This document shows positions 6,037 through 7,712 of a stretch of DNA of 7,712 bases, in pieces. Source of the DNA: Xanthobacteraceae bacterium (GTDB taxonomy: Bacteria; Pseudomonadota; Alphaproteobacteria; Rhizobiales; Xanthobacteraceae). The stretch covers positions 1-7,712 of the forward strand of contig JASHRR010000428.1 of assembly GCA_030037185.1 (NCBI GenBank). The letters are read 5' to 3'. Numbering within the stretch: the first letter of the stretch is position 1; each line of letters starts with the position of its first letter. The notes under the pieces were generated by a model that was not told the DNA's origin, ran no database searches, and saw only the letters and a program-made list of their open reading frames with translations. Position numbers and translations under genes: made by a program.

Positions 6037-7236
6037 TCATCGTCGGCCGCCGCCGGCGCCGACCGTCGAGGGTTGCCCGGCAAGTTCGGCCAGCTTGCTC
6101 TTCACGGGATCGAGGGTCGGCCTCAACACGTCGCCCACGCCCGGCATATCGAGGACCTTATTGGAGAGCTGGTCGATCGCGGGCAGGGCGGGAGCAATCA
6201 CGCCGGCAATGCTCTTGCGTTGATCCGGGGTCAGCTGTCCGGCCAAGCCGCTGACTTTATCAATCTGATTTTTGGCTGCGTCCAGCTTGGGAAGCGCCGC
6301 CTTGGCCGAGTCGACGTCGGTAACGCCCTGCAGCGACGTGCGCATATCACTCATGCTGTCGCCGAGCGTGTTCTTGACGTCAACGCCGTCAACGATGACG
6401 TTCTTGTTGGCAGTGGACATCTCTGGGGTGGGTGCTTGCTGCATCGCCTGCTGCTGCCGGTGCTGGCCAGGCCCGAACAGATACTGAAGGAGGCCGCCAA
6501 GCAGGAGCAGGGGAATCGCCCAGTAAACCCAGTTTGAAGAGCCGGATGTCGCGCTCCGCGGGGCACGTGTGTCGGCCGCTCCCGTTGGGCGGCCGGCAGA
6601 AGAAGAGGTGGGCTGCGAGAATTGTCCGGTCGTCGCCGCCGGTCGGCCAGCCTGAGCGGCTGCCGATGTGGCGGTGCCCCTGACCGACTCGAGCCCAGTG
6701 CCGAGGCCGGCCCTGTCAAGTGCTTCACCCATCCCGGCGGGCAGCGCCTGAGCGATCTGCTCCTTCTGCGACGCCAACAGGCTGGTGAGGCTGCCGCTAT
6801 CGACCCCCCGCGCTCCTATCTGCCTGCCGATGAGCCCCATGACCAGCGGCGTCAGCATGCCGAGCATCGAATTCGCCCTGTTCTGTCCGAGACCGGAAAA
6901 CCTGGCGACGGCCCCGGTCAGACTAGCTTGATCGTGGGTACCGAGCAACGAGGTAAGCAGGCTCGATCCCCTTTCAATGAAGGAGGATTGATTGGTGCCG
7001 CCAATCATGCTGGCAAAGTTGTCCAGCACCCCGGATTGCTGTTTGATTGTGTTGACGAGACTCTGGGCTCCGCCCGGTTTGTCAGCAAGCCCGCTGAATG
7101 CGGCAAGCAACGCCGGCACGCCCGCACTCACACCAGATTGCGCATCACCGCGATTGAGCCCGAGCGCGGCGGCGATTCGCCCGACCATGTCAGGCGTCAG
7201 GAACTGCATCATGTACGAGACGAGATTGGTAGCCAT
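6037..7236 (-). CDS. DUF937 domain protein with one membrane segment
   Basis: The protein has 399 residues. Residues 1-165 resemble the DUF937 domain: a helical start (MATNLVSYMMQFLTPDMVGRI, split here only by length), SAGVPALLAAFSGLADKPGG at 37-56, and repeated helices with LLTSLLG and MLTPLVMGLIGRQIG (127-141). Residues 190-235 are a Ser/Thr/Ala/Pro linker. One membrane helix is at about 236-255 (NWVYWAIPLLLLGGLLQYLF), with arginines before it, suggesting N-terminus in the cytoplasm. Residues 275-390 form a second helical domain (DVDSAKAALPKLDAAKNQID; VSGLAGQLTPDQR) probably in the periplasm. DUF937 has no established biochemical role, so none is given. The start is ATG 7236, supported by GAGGA at 7246-7242; the frame is open further up to 7611 but without such support. 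An EcfG-type promoter lies 36 bases upstream, suggesting stress induction. Confidence 0.9.
   Translation of the reverse strand: MATNLVSYMMQFLTPDMVGRIAAALGLNRGDAQSGVSAGVPALLAAFSGLADKPGGAQSLVNTIKQQSGVLDNFASMIGGTNQSSFIERGSSLLTSLLGTHDQASLTGAVARFSGLGQNRANSMLGMLTPLVMGLIGRQIGARGVDSGSLTSLLASQKEQIAQALPAGMGEALDRAGLGTGLESVRGTATSAAAQAGRPAATTGQFSQPTSSSAGRPTGAADTRAPRSATSGSSNWVYWAIPLLLLGGLLQYLFGPGQHRQQQAMQQAPTPEMSTANKNVIVDGVDVKNTLGDSMSDMRTSLQGVTDVDSAKAALPKLDAAKNQIDKVSGLAGQLTPDQRKSIAGVIAPALPAIDQLSNKVLDMPGVGDVLRPTLDPVKSKLAELAGQPSTVGAGGGRR
6042..6063. terminator. GC-rich hairpin at the convergent gene ends
   Basis: GTCGGC (6042-6047) pairs with GCCGAC (6058-6063), and GCC (6049-6051) with GGC (6055-6057), with one bulged C and a 3-base loop. 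It overlaps the last codons of the DUF937 gene and lies 18 bases after the cyclase stop. Its symmetry would let it act on both transcripts. There is no U-run on either strand, so any termination role is tentative; Rho-dependent ending is as likely. Confidence 0.35.
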
Positions 7237-7241
7237 GAGCT

Positions 7242-7246
7242 TCCTC
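7242..7246 (-). promoter_or_regulatory. Ribosome binding site of the DUF937 gene
   Basis: GAGGA on the minus strand, 5 bases before ATG 7236. It fixes the start against in-frame upstream codons. Confidence 0.8.
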
Positions 7247-7271
7247 GACTTCTCCAGGTCCGCCTGACTCA

Positions 7272-7296
7272 AACGCGCGTTTTCGGTTCGAGTTCC
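7272..7296 (-). promoter_or_regulatory. EcfG-type (general stress response) promoter of the DUF937 gene
   Basis: On the minus strand GGAAC (7296-7292) and CGTT (7275-7272) are separated by 16 bases, the -35/-10 pair known for EcfG/SigT/RpoE2 sigma factors of Alphaproteobacteria. The predicted start near 7265 gives a leader of about 30 bases that includes the ribosome site, so position, strand and spacing all agree. None of the other GGAAC matches I examined on either strand is followed by CGTT at this distance. Confidence 0.6.
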
Positions 7297-7408
7297 AGCC
7301 GACGCCGGCACCGACAGTTCCCCGCATTCTTGGGATGGGCCGCCCCGGATTGCAGGCGCATCGCCCGCATCGTCTAGTGCCGGGCGGCTCGCCCCGCGAC
7401 CAAGTCCT

Positions 7409-7435
7409 CCTGATCCGGTCCGCGCCGGGATCAGG
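7409..7435. repeat. Strong 10-bp hairpin with one bulged base
   Basis: CCTGATCCGG (7409-7418) pairs with CCGG-ATCAGG (7425-7435, with one extra G), leaving a 6-base loop TCCGCG. It lies between two minus-strand genes, about 190 bases after the upstream gene's stop and 113 bases before the EcfG promoter. It may be a palindromic repeat element, a protein site or an RNA structure; no U-run follows on either strand. Confidence 0.4.
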
Positions 7436-7625
7436 CTGCCGATCCACGCCTCATCGGAAAACACCGCCGATCTCCCCAACAGCGTCAAACCGCTGGCTAC
7501 GATGCTGTCCTCGCTCACCACGGCGGGTGCGGGTCGTGCCGGTGTCCTCTGTAGATCTCGGGATCGCGGGACCTTGCGGCGTCGGCACGAGATGGCCGGC
7601 GAACCAGTCACGCGACCTCAAGTCA

Positions 7626-7712
7626 CTAAGTAGTCGATGAGATTGCGGCCACCCCCTTTCGGTTCGCCGCAAAGAACTCCAGTGCCATCGCCATGCCGCC
7701 GATGAAGGCCGG
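7626..7712 (-). CDS. C-terminal end of an unidentified protein (5' end outside window)
   Basis: Reading the minus strand from the window edge gives 28 codons (PAFIGGMAMALEFFAANRKG, then VAAISSTT) ending in TAG at 7626-7628. About three quarters of codons end in G or C, better than the other two minus frames over the same bases, which supports this frame. The segment begins hydrophobic and could be a terminal helix. It is too short for me to name a family. Confidence 0.5.
   Translation of the reverse strand, partial: PAFIGGMAMALEFFAANRKGVAAISSTT

Larger units (their letters stand above)
7237..7625. other. Intergenic region upstream of the DUF937 gene
   Basis: These 389 bases hold no supportable gene. 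The minus frame is open from 7611 into the DUF937 gene, but its translation is Arg/Pro-rich and patternless. The region carries a ribosome site (7242-7246), an EcfG-type promoter (7272-7296) and a strong hairpin (7409-7435). Confidence 0.6.

Noticed and set aside
7365..7440. CGTCTAGTG string recalling the D-arm of tRNA-Glu/Asp
   Set aside because: No acceptor stem, anticodon arm or T-arm (GGTTCGAATCC) can be placed around it.
7237..7611. 125-residue N-terminal extension of the DUF937 protein
   Set aside because: DUF937 proteins begin close to 'MATNLVSYM'; the extension covers an EcfG promoter and ribosome site and is low-complexity Arg/Pro/Gly.

Overview
The window is high-GC DNA whose codons mostly end in G or C. 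It has the look of an alphaproteobacterial chromosome, most likely Hyphomicrobiales (Bradyrhizobium, Rhodopseudomonas, Xanthobacteraceae and relatives). This rests on protein flavour, on a Tat-exported cyclase-family protein, on a DUF937 protein and on an EcfG-type (alphaproteobacterial general stress response) promoter. It is an inference without database support.

Layout, left to right. (1) Positions 2-325, +: the C-terminal end of a small BamE/SmpA-like protein that begins before the window. (2) 326-549: an intergenic leader with one bulged hairpin and, just before the next gene, a set of overlapping GGCAACG/CGTTGCC inverted repeats. (3) 550-2157, +: an exported S10 serine carboxypeptidase-like enzyme with a complete Ser-Asp-His triad. 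(4) 2158-3075: about 0.9 kb without a convincing gene, carrying conflicting weak coding signals on both strands and several hairpins. (5) 3076-4977, -: an ABC-F ATPase most like E. coli YheS. (6) 4978-5208: a divergent intergenic region with an inverted repeat and a good sigma70-type promoter for the next gene. (7) 5209-6024, +: a Tat-exported cyclase/kynurenine-formamidase-fold metalloenzyme. (8) 6037-7236, -: a DUF937 protein with one membrane segment, convergent with the cyclase gene (12-bp gap) and preceded by an EcfG-type promoter. (9) 7237-7625: intergenic DNA with a strong 10-bp hairpin. (10) 7626-7712, -: the C-terminal 28 codons of an unidentified gene that runs off the window.

The genes do not form an evident pathway or operon. 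Orientation alternates (+, +, -, +, -, -), so most genes seem to be separate transcription units. Two proteins are exported hydrolases (one by Sec, one by Tat), one is a cytoplasmic ribosome-associated ATPase, and one is a probable inner-membrane protein under stress control. I found no mobile element, CRISPR array, rRNA or tRNA, and no clearly new multi-gene system. The items most worth a second look are the mutually exclusive hairpins before the S10 gene, the EcfG promoter of the DUF937 gene, the promoter-overlapping inverted repeat before the cyclase, and the 0.9-kb gap.
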